The position numbers and the translations under genes are program-made. From positions 1-25,264 of the forward strand of contig VAXT01000078.1 of the NCBI GenBank assembly GCA_005883245.1: 25,264 nt of DNA. Reading direction: 5' to 3'. This DNA is from Actinomycetota bacterium. Lineage in GTDB: Bacteria > Actinomycetota > Thermoleophilia > Gaiellales > Gaiellaceae. Below the pieces are notes generated by a model that saw only the letters and a program-made list of their open reading frames with translations, searched no databases and was not told where the DNA came from. Positions 16,689-23,967 of the stretch are shown here, in pieces (the first letter of the stretch is position 1; every line of letters begins with the position of its first letter).

Positions 16689-17285
16689 ATGGTTTCCACC
16701 GTGCTCAGGCGCGTGAGCGCGCGAGCCGAGCCGCTGCTGCCGATCGCTGACGACGAGCTGATCCTCGGCTGGCGCAACTCCGAGTGGACGGGGATCGCGC
16801 CGTTCCTCGAGGAGGACGTTGCCTTCTCGTCGATCGCGCAGAACGAGATCGGTCATGCGCGCGCGATCTACCAGCTCGTCGCCGAGGAGCTGGGCACGAC
16901 CGCCGACGAGCTCGCCTTCGACCGGAAGCCGGAGGACTACCGCTGCTCGCCGTTCGTCGAGCTGCGTCTCGTCCCCGACTGGGCGAAGACGATTGCACGG
17001 CACTGCCTCTACGAGGACGCGGACCAGCGTCGCATCCAGGAGCTGATCGAGGCCGACGATCCCGAGGTCGCAGGCCTGGCCGCGAAGATCGACCGCGAGG
17101 AGGTGTACCACCGGATGCACGCCCAGATGTGGTTCGAGCGGCTCGAGGACGAGCCGCAGTTCCAGGAGGCGCTGGAAGAGCTGCGTCCGCTGGTCGACCA
17201 GCGCGGCGAGCACCTGCCCGAGTTCGAGCATCTCTGGCAGGAGATGACCGAGGTGCGCCGGTCGGTCGCGGGAGCGACGTGGTAA
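16689..17285 (+). CDS. paaC: Phenylacetyl-CoA epoxidase subunit PaaC
   Basis: 198 aa from ATG 16689, preceded by GGGGGAAAC. PaaC is the structural partner of PaaA with a ferritin-like fold. DDELILGWRNSEWTGIAPFLEEDVAFSSIAQNEIGHARAIYQ and KIDREEVYHRMHAQMWFERL match the family, and ExxH pairs are present. Known PaaC proteins have about 245-255 residues. The shortfall is near the C-terminus, between ELRPLV and GEHLPEFEHLWQEMTEVRRS, where about 40 residues are normally found. The frame is intact, so this is either a natural short form or an in-frame loss. Confidence 0.9.
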   Translation: MVSTVLRRVSARAEPLLPIADDELILGWRNSEWTGIAPFLEEDVAFSSIAQNEIGHARAIYQLVAEELGTTADELAFDRKPEDYRCSPFVELRLVPDWAKTIARHCLYEDADQRRIQELIEADDPEVAGLAAKIDREEVYHRMHAQMWFERLEDEPQFQEALEELRPLVDQRGEHLPEFEHLWQEMTEVRRSVAGATW

Positions 17286-17803
17286 CGGAAGAACGCGTCT
17301 GGCAAGCGCTCGCGGAGATACCAGATCCGGAGATCCCGCCGATCTCGATCGTCGACCTCGGAGTGGTGCGCAGCGTGTCCGTTCAGCCATGTCCTGGGAC
17401 CAGGTCCCGGGACGGGGCCGAAGTGGACAGTCGCGTCCACGTCGAGTTCACGCCGAGCTTCCTCGGCTGTCCGGCGCTCGAGGTGATGCGCGACCAGATG
17501 GCCTCGCGGATTCGCGAGCTCGGCGCCGAGCCTGAGGTGGAGGTCGTGCTCGACGATTCGTGGTCGACCGACCGGATCACGCCCGAAGGGCGGGAGAAGC
17601 TCCGCGAGTCGGGCTTCGCGCCACCCGCGCCGCGAGAAGCCGGCGGGTCACAGCTCGTCCAGCTCCAGAGCAAGGCGTTCAAGTGCCCGTACTGCGGCTC
17701 GACCGAGACGCGCCTCGAGAACATCTTCGGCCCGACGCCGTGCCGGTCGCTCCGCTACTGCGCGAGCTGCCGCCAGCCGTTCGAGCAGTTCAAGACGATC
17801 TAA
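17279..17803 (+). CDS. paaD: Phenylacetate degradation protein PaaD with repeat-encoded insert
   Basis: 174 aa from GTG 17279, overlapping the paaC stop. PaaD has an N-terminal MIP18/DUF59 domain (ALAEIPDPEIPPISIVDLGVVRSV, then FLGCPALEVM) and a C-terminal Cys cluster (KCPYCGSTETRL, CRSLRYCASC). It is thought to mature the iron centre or Fe-S cluster of the epoxidase complex. Residues 37-46 (PCPGTRSRDG) interrupt the first beta-hairpin and are encoded by a palindromic repeat that also occurs in the E2 gene. The catalytic-type Cys of DUF59 (C64) and the Cys cluster are intact, so the protein is probably functional. Confidence 0.94.
   Translation: MVTEERVWQALAEIPDPEIPPISIVDLGVVRSVSVQPCPGTRSRDGAEVDSRVHVEFTPSFLGCPALEVMRDQMASRIRELGAEPEVEVVLDDSWSTDRITPEGREKLRESGFAPPAPREAGGSQLVQLQSKAFKCPYCGSTETRLENIFGPTPCRSLRYCASCRQPFEQFKTI
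17388..17419. repeat. Palindromic repeat copy 3 (inside paaD)
   Basis: Core arms GTCCTGGGACC (17391-17401) and GGTCCCGGGAC (17403-17413) around one A. Relative to its host gene it is in the opposite orientation to the E2 copies and is read in another frame (CPGTRSRDG). The flanks CATG and GGGGCC resemble those of copy 1 after reverse complementing, so the repeat unit is longer than the core. Confidence 0.85.
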
Positions 17804-17805
17804 AC

Positions 17806-17820
17806 ACAGCGAAGCTGTGA
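17806..17820 (+). other. Short hairpin after paaD
   Basis: Perfect arms CACAGC and GCTGTG with a GAA loop start three bases after the paaD stop. There is no T run, so it is at most a weak or processing-type transcript end. The rest of the 98-base gap before the next gene shows only a second imperfect hairpin around 17829-17853. Confidence 0.35.
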
Positions 17821-17901
17821 CCGTGAAGAGCAGCGAGACGAACGATCTCTGCTGTGAGAAACCTTCTAGCGATCGGACGCGCACGGCAAGATGAGTGGGG
17901 C

Positions 17902-19000
17902 ATGCCGCGCTCGCTTTTGGTCAACTTCTTCTACGCGCCGGCCGTGGGGCACGCGCTCGAGGGCCTGCGGTATGCACTCGGCTACGCCGCCGCAGACCCG
18001 GATCTCGATGTCAGCATTCTTCTGAACGGAGCAACCGCCGTTGAGTTCGTGGAGTGCTGCTCGTTCATCAAGGCCTCGTATCCGGTGTCCTTCGTACGAG
18101 TCGTGGCAGATCGAGCGATTTCCCGGTTTCCGCGCTTTCTTCGAGGCGTCCTGGCGGCATTTCCAACCGCGGAGTGGCGGCTTCAGCGTCGCCGGCTTCG
18201 GCGCACGCGCAGGACGGCCGGACTCAGAGTCCCCCGCATACCTGTCTCACCAGAAGCTGCGCCTCACACTGCCCGAGCATCCACGGGAAGCAGCCCGGAA
18301 CAAGCTCGACGGGCACCAGGCGATCGCAGTCATCCTCGCCGGCAACGATCCGAACCGCTACCGCTACCCCTCGGCGACGTCGTGGGAGCTGATGCTGACC
18401 GCACTCTCAGAGCGCTACCCGCATGCGAAGCTGCTCCTGATCGGACGGATTGCCGCGAGCGAAGATGGGAACCGGACGATCAGCAGACTCGACCGCAACG
18501 AGGTTGACCGCTTGCTCGCGTCTGTGCCGGCGACGATCGACTGCTTCAACCTGCCGCTGCTCGAGCAGGTCGCGCTGATGGAGGCGAGTAACTTGCTCGT
18601 CGCACCCCACACTGGCTTCGCCTTCGCCGCGCTGTGTGTCGACACACCCTGGCTTGCGCTCCCGCGTGCGGGACAACACGAATACTTCTGCAACAGCGTT
18701 CCGTTCTACTCGCTCATCCCCGACCGAGAACGCTATTCGCCTGAGTTGCTCGGTAGTGAATCGGTGCCACTCGTCGACAGCGACGAGGACGGCGACGGCC
18801 CGCGCATCCCGAGCATGACCGTCGGGCGCTTCCGCGCGGAGATCCCGCAGATCGTGGCAGCGGCAGAACGGCTGATCGAAGGAAGGATCTCCTACGAGCA
18901 GGCTCTCGCTGAGCACTTTCCACGGGTCCTCGCCGCCTACGGCGGCGACCGCTCGCGCATCTACAGCACGGATCAGATCGCCGAGCAGTACCTCGGATGA
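17902..19000 (+). pseudogene. Glycosyltransferase-like (GT-B/heptosyltransferase-type) gene, frame-broken
   Basis: ATG 17902 starts a Rossmann-like N-terminal domain (SLLVNFFYAPAVGHALEGLRYALGY, then DLDVSILLNGATAVEFVECC). After about 18095-18120 the coding frame changes. The remainder (FPGFRAFFEASWRHF; AIAVILAGNDPNRYRYPSA; HAKLLLIGRI; EQVALMEASNLLVAPHTGFAFAA) looks like the second domain of a GT-B transferase such as GT9, with a donor-site-like PHTGFAFAAL stretch. It ends at TGA 19000. Sequence that should link the domains seems shortened, so a deletion is likelier than a one-base slip. The P-loop gene starts in the stop codon (ATGA). Sugar and acceptor unknown; could instead be a nucleotide-sugar-type protein of unknown role. 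Confidence 0.68.
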
Positions 19001-19551
19001 TCTACCTGCTCGCAGGAGCGCCGCGCTGCGGCAAGTCGACACTCGCGCACGATCTGAGTCGCCGTCGCAACCTCCCGTCAGTCTCCACGGATCTTCTTCG
19101 CGGCGTGCTGATGATGGTCGTACCCGAGCTCCGTGAGGCGATGCACGCAAACGATCCAGAGCGCGAGGCCGAGGTCTTCTACCCGCACCTACGTCAGACC
19201 GTTGCGTGCAGCCGGATCCAGCTCCCTCACCAGCTGATTGAAGGCGTCGGGTTCTTTCCGCGCCACGTCGCAAAGCTGCGACTCGAACTCAGCGATGCCG
19301 CCGTCCGGTGCTGCTTCCTCGGACACACCTCCCCGCGCCCAGAGGATCTCTCCGGCGGCGAAACCAACCACCGCATCTATGACACGCTCGACCATGCAGC
19401 GCGCACACAACTCGCGGAAAATGTTGCAGCCTGGTCGTGCGACATCCGACAGGACTCCGCCGCGTACGGACTTCCCTTCGTCGACCTGGCGGAGCATCCA
19501 TTTCCAGAGGCGTTGCAGCGCGCAGAGCGGCATCTGCTTGCGAGCGGATGA
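18997..19551 (+). CDS. P-loop NTPase, small-molecule-kinase type
   Basis: 184 aa. The Walker A motif GAPRCGKST (7-15) is followed by STDLLRGVLMM, an arrangement seen in small kinases such as 2-phosphoglycerate-kinase-like and zeta-toxin-like P-loop proteins. A lid-like region with RPEDLSGGETNHRIYDTLDHAART lies further on. ATG 18997 overlaps the stop of the glycosyltransferase-like gene, so the two are co-translated and may act on the same sugar or glycan. The phosphate acceptor is unknown. Confidence 0.75.
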   Translation: MIYLLAGAPRCGKSTLAHDLSRRRNLPSVSTDLLRGVLMMVVPELREAMHANDPEREAEVFYPHLRQTVACSRIQLPHQLIEGVGFFPRHVAKLRLELSDAAVRCCFLGHTSPRPEDLSGGETNHRIYDTLDHAARTQLAENVAAWSCDIRQDSAAYGLPFVDLAEHPFPEALQRAERHLLASG

Positions 19552-19604
19552 ATGTCGGCCAGTACGAGCCTACCGGCGTCCACCCCGACCGCTTCAACGG
19601 GTAG
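19548..19604 (+). CDS. Possible 18-residue microprotein or gene remnant
   Basis: MNVGQYEPTGVHPDRFNG starts at an ATG overlapping the P-loop gene's TGA (ATGA) and stops just before the selenoprotein gene. Codon choice looks like coding DNA. It could be a real small product, a remnant of the C-terminal end of a lost gene, or chance. I do not recognise it. Confidence 0.25.
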   Translation: MNVGQYEPTGVHPDRFNG

Positions 19605-19613
19605 CTTTGCGCC

Positions 19614-19832
19614 GTGGCCCAGGTTCTCATCCAGTACTGCCCCGTCTGAGAGGGCTACGACGTACGGGCCGCGAGTCTCGCGGCCGAGTTGAACGACGCG
19701 GGTCACGAGGCGTCGATCGAGGAGGGCGCGAAGGGTCAGTACGACGTCCTCGCGAACGGAGTGCTGGTCTTCTCGAAGGAAGACAAGGGCCGCTTCCCTG
19801 ACAGCGCCGAGATCCGCGCACTCCTTGCCTAG
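19614..19832 (+). CDS. SelW-like (Rdx family) selenoprotein, UGA at codon 12 read as Sec
   Basis: GTG 19614 opens MAQVLIQYCPV, then an in-frame TGA (19647-19649), then EGYDVRAASLAAELNDAGHE and on to a TAG at 19832, 72 residues in all. The pattern IQYCxxU-GY-RAASLAAEL, the following acidic and glycine segment and GVLVFSKEDKGRFPDSAEI are those of the Rdx family (SelW/SelT/SelH), thioredoxin-fold redox proteins with a CxxU or CxxC site. Here the site is C9-P-V-U12. Sequence after the UGA stays in frame and family-like, so the UGA is not a random stop. A hairpin suited to a bacterial SECIS lies just downstream. Start: an in-frame TAG sits 12 bases upstream. Selenocysteine machinery is not in the window. 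Confidence 0.85.
19667..19685 (+). promoter_or_regulatory. Candidate bacterial SECIS hairpin
   Basis: GGCCGCG and CGCGGCC form a perfect seven-pair stem closing an AGTCT loop (two further pairs possible), starting 17 bases after the UGA, with the loop about 24 bases after it. Known bacterial SECIS elements place the loop about 16-37 bases from the UGA. The E. coli fdhF loop GGUCU is similar to AGUCU. Confidence 0.7.
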
Positions 19833-19842
19833 GTGCCCGTGC

Positions 19843-20013
19843 CTACTTGCCAATACCGACCAAGCTCACCGGCAAGAAGCGGGCGTTTTCACCAGGGTCC
19901 GTCCCGACCGGGATCCACTCAAAGGCGACGGCAGCTTCGTATGCGGCGGCGCCGATCAAGACGAGCAGCACGCCGAGCTCGAGGGCTCTAAAGCGTGTCA
20001 CCGCGCGCCGCAT
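19843..20013 (-). CDS. Small single-pass membrane protein
   Basis: 56 aa: MRRAVTRFRALELGVLLVLI, then GAAAYEAAVAFEWIPVGTDPGENARFLPVSLVGIGK in two stretches. It has a positively charged start, one membrane helix (about 13-30) and a short outer tail. ATG 20013 overlaps the last 16 bases of the upstream membrane-anchored protein gene, so the two are probably co-translated. It converges with the selenoprotein gene, leaving ten bases between stops. Family not recognised. Confidence 0.55.
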   Translation of the reverse strand: MRRAVTRFRALELGVLLVLIGAAAYEAAVAFEWIPVGTDPGENARFLPVSLVGIGK

Positions 20014-20621
20014 GGAAGGGTTCCTTCGACCGCGCCCGGCGCCGGAGGCGGAAGCCGATCACCCGCCGAGACGGGGACGTTGAGTCCGCGAAGGTTCTGA
20101 GCGACGGACAGGGCCTCTCGCTTCGAAAACGCGAAGATGACCACCGTGGTCGTTCCGGTCTGGATCTCGAGGCGGTTTCCGCCCTCGAAGAAGGCGGCCT
20201 TGGTTCCCCGCACCCGAGTCAGGTCGGGCTCTGGGCTGAGGGCTCCGCCGTACATGGACAGGTTGCGCGAGCATGCCGGCTCGTTCGAGATCGAGACCGG
20301 CAGTGAGCACCCACCCGGATCGAAACCAGGGCCGATGTCGCAGGTGCCGTAGGAGAATTCGACCGACCACTGGCTCTTGCGCAGCGGGCCCAGCGGCTCG
20401 TAGTTCGTAGCGGTCAACTCCTGCCCGTTGGCCTCCGGTCCTGCGTAGAAGACCGGAAAGTCTCGAAAGTCCCGCGCCTTGGCGACGCTGAAGTTGCTGT
20501 TCGGATGCACGGCGCTGCTCCCGCCGAAGTAGCCGAGCATGGCGGCGGCGAGCACTCCGGCCGCGACGAAGAGCGCGAGTACCAAGCCGATGCCGAACCA
20601 CGCTAGCACCGCGAATCTCAT
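19998..20621 (-). CDS. Membrane-anchored extracytoplasmic protein of unknown family
   Basis: 207 aa from ATG 20621 (an ATG 15 bases further up is also possible). One N-terminal helix (FAVLAWFGIGLVLALFVAAG) anchors an outer domain with four or five Cys (GTCDIG, GGCSLP, ACSRN, PCGA) that could form disulphides. It ends with a Pro-rich tail. The domain alternates short beta-like stretches (TTTVVIFAFSKREALSVAQNL at the end). No family is recognised. It is divergent from the XRE gene and shares the AT-rich control region with it. Confidence 0.65.
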   Translation of the reverse strand: MRFAVLAWFGIGLVLALFVAAGVLAAAMLGYFGGSSAVHPNSNFSVAKARDFRDFPVFYAGPEANGQELTATNYEPLGPLRKSQWSVEFSYGTCDIGPGFDPGGCSLPVSISNEPACSRNLSMYGGALSPEPDLTRVRGTKAAFFEGGNRLEIQTGTTTVVIFAFSKREALSVAQNLRGLNVPVSAGDRLPPPAPGAVEGTLPCGAR

Positions 20622-20675
20622 GTTCGGCGCGCGCACAGATCACGAGCAGCCGACCTGTCGAGGCGTTCTGGCCGG

Positions 20676-20751
20676 TATCTCATGTTTGCTATCTATACCA
20701 GACGTGAGATAGTTGTCAATAGCGGATTTGCTATTATCGCGACGATGCGAT
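20676..20751. promoter_or_regulatory. AT-rich divergent promoter and operator region of the XRE gene
   Basis: This is the most AT-rich stretch of the window. It holds TATCTCA / TGAGATA arms (20676-20682, 20705-20711), the palindrome AATAGC-GGATTT-GCTATT (20718-20735), and a direct repeat TTTGCTAT at 20685 and 20727, exactly 42 bases apart (about four helical turns). TATTAT at 20732-20737 is a good -10 box for the XRE gene. The likely binder is the XRE protein itself. Confidence 0.5.
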
Positions 20752-21024
20752 ATGAGCCCTGAGACCTTCGAGAAGCTCCGCGAGCGGCTTGCCCATGTCG
20801 ACTCGGACCGCGGTTGGTTCTTCGCGCAGATCGCCGAGCAGGTCGCCGACCAGCGAAAAGCACTCGGGCTCTCGCAAAAAGAGCTCGCCGAGCTGACCGG
20901 GACGACGCAGTCAGCGATCGCCCGGCTCGAGTCCGGCGGGCGTCCGCCCCGGATCGACACGCTGCTCGGGATCGCCGAGGCGCTCGACTGCGATCTCACG
21001 GTCGAGCTGAAGCCGCGTTCGTAG
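20752..21024 (+). CDS. XRE-family helix-turn-helix regulator
   Basis: 90 aa from ATG 20752; a TTG at 20713 would add 13 residues but lies in the operator region. The DNA-binding domain (KALGLSQKELAELTGTTQSAIARLE, then PRIDTLLGIAEALDCDL) is a classical Cro/CI-type HTH in the C-terminal two-thirds, resembling HigA-type antitoxins and small autorepressors. No toxin gene adjoins it. It converges with paaG, the two stop codons being directly adjacent (TAG then CTA). Confidence 0.85.
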   Translation: MSPETFEKLRERLAHVDSDRGWFFAQIAEQVADQRKALGLSQKELAELTGTTQSAIARLESGGRPPRIDTLLGIAEALDCDLTVELKPRS

Positions 21025-21795
21025 CTAGGAGCCGGTGAACTCCGGCTTGCGCTTGGCGAGGAAGGCGGCCACGCCTTCGCGGAAGTCGCTCGTCTGCGTC
21101 GCAGCGGTCTGGAGCTCGGCTTCGAGCTCGAGCTGCTCCTCCAAGCGGTTGCGCGCGGCCTCGGAGAAGAGGCGCTTCGTCATCGCGACCCCGCGCGTCG
21201 GCATCGACGCGTACCGAGCCGCGACCTCGGCCGCGCGCGCCGCGAGGCCGTCTGCCTCGACGACCTCCGACACGAGCCCCCACTCGCGTGCCTCTGCAGC
21301 CGACAGCTTCCGGCCGGAGCTCATCCACTCGAACGCGCGCGCATAGCCGAGCAGCTCGACGACGAAGTACGTCCCGCCCGAGTCCGGCACGAGCCCGACG
21401 TTGATGAACGCCGGCACGAAGCTCGCGGCCTCGGACGCGATGCGAATGTCGCACGCGCACGCGAACGAAAGGCCCGCACCGGCCGCCGCCCCGTTGACCA
21501 CCGCGATCACCGGCTTCTCGAGTGCACGGATCGCGAGGATGTTCGGGTGGTAGGTGTCGCGCAGGCGGCTGCCGATGTCGCCGGCGGACCCACGGAACTC
21601 GGTCAGATCCTGCCCGACGCAGAAACCGCGGCCCGCTCCGGTGAGGACGACTGCGCGCACCGATGCGTCCTCAGCCTCGGAGAGGGCCTCGCCCAGTGCG
21701 GCGTGCATCGATGCGTTGAACGCATTGAGCACGTCAGGGCGGTTCAAGGTGATCGTCAGCACACCGCCGTCGCGCTGGGTCTCGACCTCGGCCAT
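21025..21795 (-). CDS. paaG: Crotonase family, 1,2-epoxyphenylacetyl-CoA isomerase-like (PaaG)
   Basis: 256 aa. Crotonase landmarks are LTGAGRGFCVGQDLTEF, VNGAAAGAGLSFACACDIRIAS (oxyanion hole), and FINVGLVPDSGGTYFV with the catalytic-type Asp in PDSGGT. The pattern GRGFCVGQDL, the PDSGGT motif and the end FREGVAAFLAKRKPEFTGS match PaaG closely. PaaG opens the ring of the epoxide formed by PaaABCE to an oxepin-CoA, so with paaABCD this window encodes the first two committed steps after phenylacetyl-CoA. It lies about 3 kb from paaD and is on the opposite strand. Confidence 0.85.
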   Translation of the reverse strand: MAEVETQRDGGVLTITLNRPDVLNAFNASMHAALGEALSEAEDASVRAVVLTGAGRGFCVGQDLTEFRGSAGDIGSRLRDTYHPNILAIRALEKPVIAVVNGAAAGAGLSFACACDIRIASEAASFVPAFINVGLVPDSGGTYFVVELLGYARAFEWMSSGRKLSAAEAREWGLVSEVVEADGLAARAAEVAARYASMPTRGVAMTKRLFSEAARNRLEEQLELEAELQTAATQTSDFREGVAAFLAKRKPEFTGS

Positions 21796-21833
21796 CCGCC
21801 GCAGCCTATAAGGCGGTTGCTAGGTTCGGCCCC
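21796..21833. promoter_or_regulatory. Divergent paaG/htrA promoter gap
   Basis: A 38-base gap between divergent starts. CCGCC and GGCGG arms flank CCTATAA, which could supply a -10 box for either gene. There is no clear ribosome site for the HtrA gene, so a short leader is likely. Confidence 0.35.
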
Positions 21834-22796
21834 ATGCAGTTCATCTCCGATCCGCCCACCGAATCCGAGGCGCTCGACGCCTATTCACAGGCTGTGATGT
21901 CGGTCGCGGAACGGCTCGCGCCGTCGGTCGCGAGCCTGAAGGTCTCGCGCCGCGTGCGCGGCGGACGGAGGCTCGACGGCGGCGGGAGCGGCGTCGTGAT
22001 CACGCCCGACGGGTTCCTGCTGACGTCGGCCCACGTCGTCGCGCGCACCGACGGCTCTGGTCGCGCGGCGTTCGCCGACGGCCGCGAAGAGGACTTCAAG
22101 GTCGTCGGGTCGGACCCGCTCTCCGACCTCGCGGTGCTCCGCCTCGAGACGAACGGCCTGACGGCAGCCCAGCTCGGCGACGCCGAGAGGCTGCGGGTCG
22201 GCCAGCTCGTGGTCGCGATCGGAAGCCCGCTCGGCTTTGGCGGCACTGTCACCGCAGGCGTCGTCTCGGCGCTCGGGCGCTCGCTCCCCGTTCCCGCCGG
22301 ACGCGTCGTCGAGAACGTGATCCAGACCGACGCGGCGCTCAACCCGGGCAACTCGGGCGGCGCGCTCGCCGACGCGAACGCGCACGTCGTCGGCGTCAAC
22401 ACCGCGGTCGCCGGCCTGGGGCTCGGTCTCGCCGTCCCGATCGACCCGGCCACGCGCAAGATCATCGGTGCGCTCATGACCGAGGGTCGCTTCCGGCGCG
22501 CGTACATCGGGATCGCCGGCGGCTCGCGTCCGCTGCCGCCGAGGGTCGCCTCACGGATCGGACGGCGCTCCGCGATCGAGGTCGTCGAGGTCGTCGACGG
22601 CAGCCCCGCGCAGACGGCCGGGTTGCGGCCCGAGGATCTGATCGTCGAGGTCGACGGGAGCGCCGTCGAGCAGGTCAACGACCTGCAGCGGCTGATGGCC
22701 GGCGAGCTCATCGGTCAAGCCGCCACGATGCAGGTCGTCCGCGGCGGGACATCGATCTCCCTCGAGATCGTCCCGGCCGAGCTCACAGTGGGCTAG
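21834..22796 (+). CDS. HtrA/Deg-type serine protease with one PDZ domain
   Basis: 320 aa. The trypsin-like domain has the full triad: H67 in LLTSAHVV, D98 in DPLSDLAVLRL, S174 in NPGNSGGAL. One PDZ domain follows (about 225-318; SPAQTAGLRPEDLIVEVDG). HtrA proteases degrade misfolded proteins. Most are exported or anchored, but here no signal peptide or membrane helix precedes the protease domain (MQFISDPPTESEALD), so it should act in the cytoplasm. Its TAG and the LtrA stop on the other strand share the palindrome CTAG. Confidence 0.92.
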   Translation: MQFISDPPTESEALDAYSQAVMSVAERLAPSVASLKVSRRVRGGRRLDGGGSGVVITPDGFLLTSAHVVARTDGSGRAAFADGREEDFKVVGSDPLSDLAVLRLETNGLTAAQLGDAERLRVGQLVVAIGSPLGFGGTVTAGVVSALGRSLPVPAGRVVENVIQTDAALNPGNSGGALADANAHVVGVNTAVAGLGLGLAVPIDPATRKIIGALMTEGRFRRAYIGIAGGSRPLPPRVASRIGRRSAIEVVEVVDGSPAQTAGLRPEDLIVEVDGSAVEQVNDLQRLMAGELIGQAATMQVVRGGTSISLEIVPAELTVG

Positions 22797-23953
22797 AGCC
22801 CCTCGATGTGCTGCTCGTGGCCGAGCAGCTCGACCACGACTTGCCCGACGAGCGCGACCGCGAGGATCCAGACGATCAGGAGCGGCGAGAGCGAATCCGC
22901 GAACGGGATCAGGCCCAGCGCGAGCAGCGCGGTCGCGAGCCGCAACCAGAAATCGATCGCGAGCCAGTACGGCGGCATGACGAGCTCGACCGCGGCGAGC
23001 CCGATCATGGAGAGCGCGAGCCCGGCGCAGAGAACCCACCCGCTGCCGTCGTACGCCGCGTGGCCACCGGCGGCCAGGACGGCGAGCTTCACTCCGATTC
23101 CAAGCGCGGCGAGCCCGGCGATGACGGGATAGTTCGCGTAGACGAAGACAAGCCCGCGCAGGATTCGCCCCCGCCTTCTCAGCGCCGCGAACGCGTACTC
23201 CGGGTTGACGAACTCGAAGTAGATCCACCAGAAGGCGGCCGCGCAGACAAAGCCTCCGAGTGCGGTGAACAGCGCCTGCGCGCTCCAGTTCACGTCGCTC
23301 ACTCCGAGCACGACGGCGAAGACAGACTCGCCGAGGACGATGATCGTCAGCAACCCGAGACGCTCGGGCGCATGCCTCGGATCGACCGGCCCGCTCGGGA
23401 CCAGCCGCCAGCCGACGATCGGCGCAGCGATCTCGATCGCCAGGGCGACCGCCCAGACCCAGTAGCGCTCCGGCGCCGGGAACAGAAGCGATGCGAGCCA
23501 GACGACCACGGCGGCCGAGAACGCAGCAAAGTAGAAAGCCGCTATCGCCCGCCCCTCCTCGACGTGGCGGATCGCCCGCGCGTAGAGGACGAGCAGCACC
23601 AGGCGGACGAACACGTACGTGAGCACAAAGCCCCGAGAAGCGCCCGAAAATGCGTCCGGCAAGGTCGTCGCGAGCGCCGCCACGCCGAGCATCGCCGCAA
23701 AGACGAGGAGCCGGTACGGCAGGTCGTCCGTGTCGAAGCGATTGGCGTAGAAGGTGAAGCCCATCCAGGCCCACCACACCGGGATGAAGAACCCCAGGAA
23801 GCGGAAGAAGCCCCCCGCGGTGACATCGAGCCCCAGCTGGCGCCCGAGCTGAGCGACCGCGACGACGAAGACGAGGTCGAAGAAGAGCTCGAGCCAGGTG
23901 GAGCGCCGCGTTTCGTCCTCGCCGAGCGTCCGCAGACGAGGCGGTTCGCTCAG
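22793..23953 (-). CDS. LtrA (low temperature requirement A) family membrane protein
   Basis: About 386 aa with 9-11 membrane helices. The LtrA signature is seen at the N-terminus: STWLELFFDLVFVVAVAQLG, then FFIPVWWAWMGFTFYANRFDTDD; later LTIIVLGESVFAVVLGVSD, FWWIYFEF and VFVYANYPVIAGLAALGIG. The function is poorly known; it was first linked to growth at low temperature in Listeria. The first canonical start (GTG 23779) would delete the signature. Reading back, SEPPRLRTLGEDETRR precedes it and begins at CTG 23953, the most family-like start. Another CTG at 23971 overlaps the GerW stop. No ATG/GTG/TTG occurs upstream before the GerW gene's frame is deeply entered. Confidence 0.88.
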   Translation of the reverse strand: MSEPPRLRTLGEDETRRSTWLELFFDLVFVVAVAQLGRQLGLDVTAGGFFRFLGFFIPVWWAWMGFTFYANRFDTDDLPYRLLVFAAMLGVAALATTLPDAFSGASRGFVLTYVFVRLVLLVLYARAIRHVEEGRAIAAFYFAAFSAAVVVWLASLLFPAPERYWVWAVALAIEIAAPIVGWRLVPSGPVDPRHAPERLGLLTIIVLGESVFAVVLGVSDVNWSAQALFTALGGFVCAAAFWWIYFEFVNPEYAFAALRRRGRILRGLVFVYANYPVIAGLAALGIGVKLAVLAAGGHAAYDGSGWVLCAGLALSMIGLAAVELVMPPYWLAIDFWLRLATALLALGLIPFADSLSPLLIVWILAVALVGQVVVELLGHEQHIEGL

Positions 23954-23967
23954 GCGCCTGAGGGAAC

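Noticed and set aside
19647..19649. The UGA as a plain nonsense mutation in a pseudogene
   Set aside because: It stands precisely at the Sec position of the CxxU motif, the rest of the frame is undamaged, and a SECIS-like hairpin follows.
20752..21024. Active toxin-antitoxin pair
   Set aside because: The XRE protein is antitoxin-like, but no toxin-type gene is on either side.
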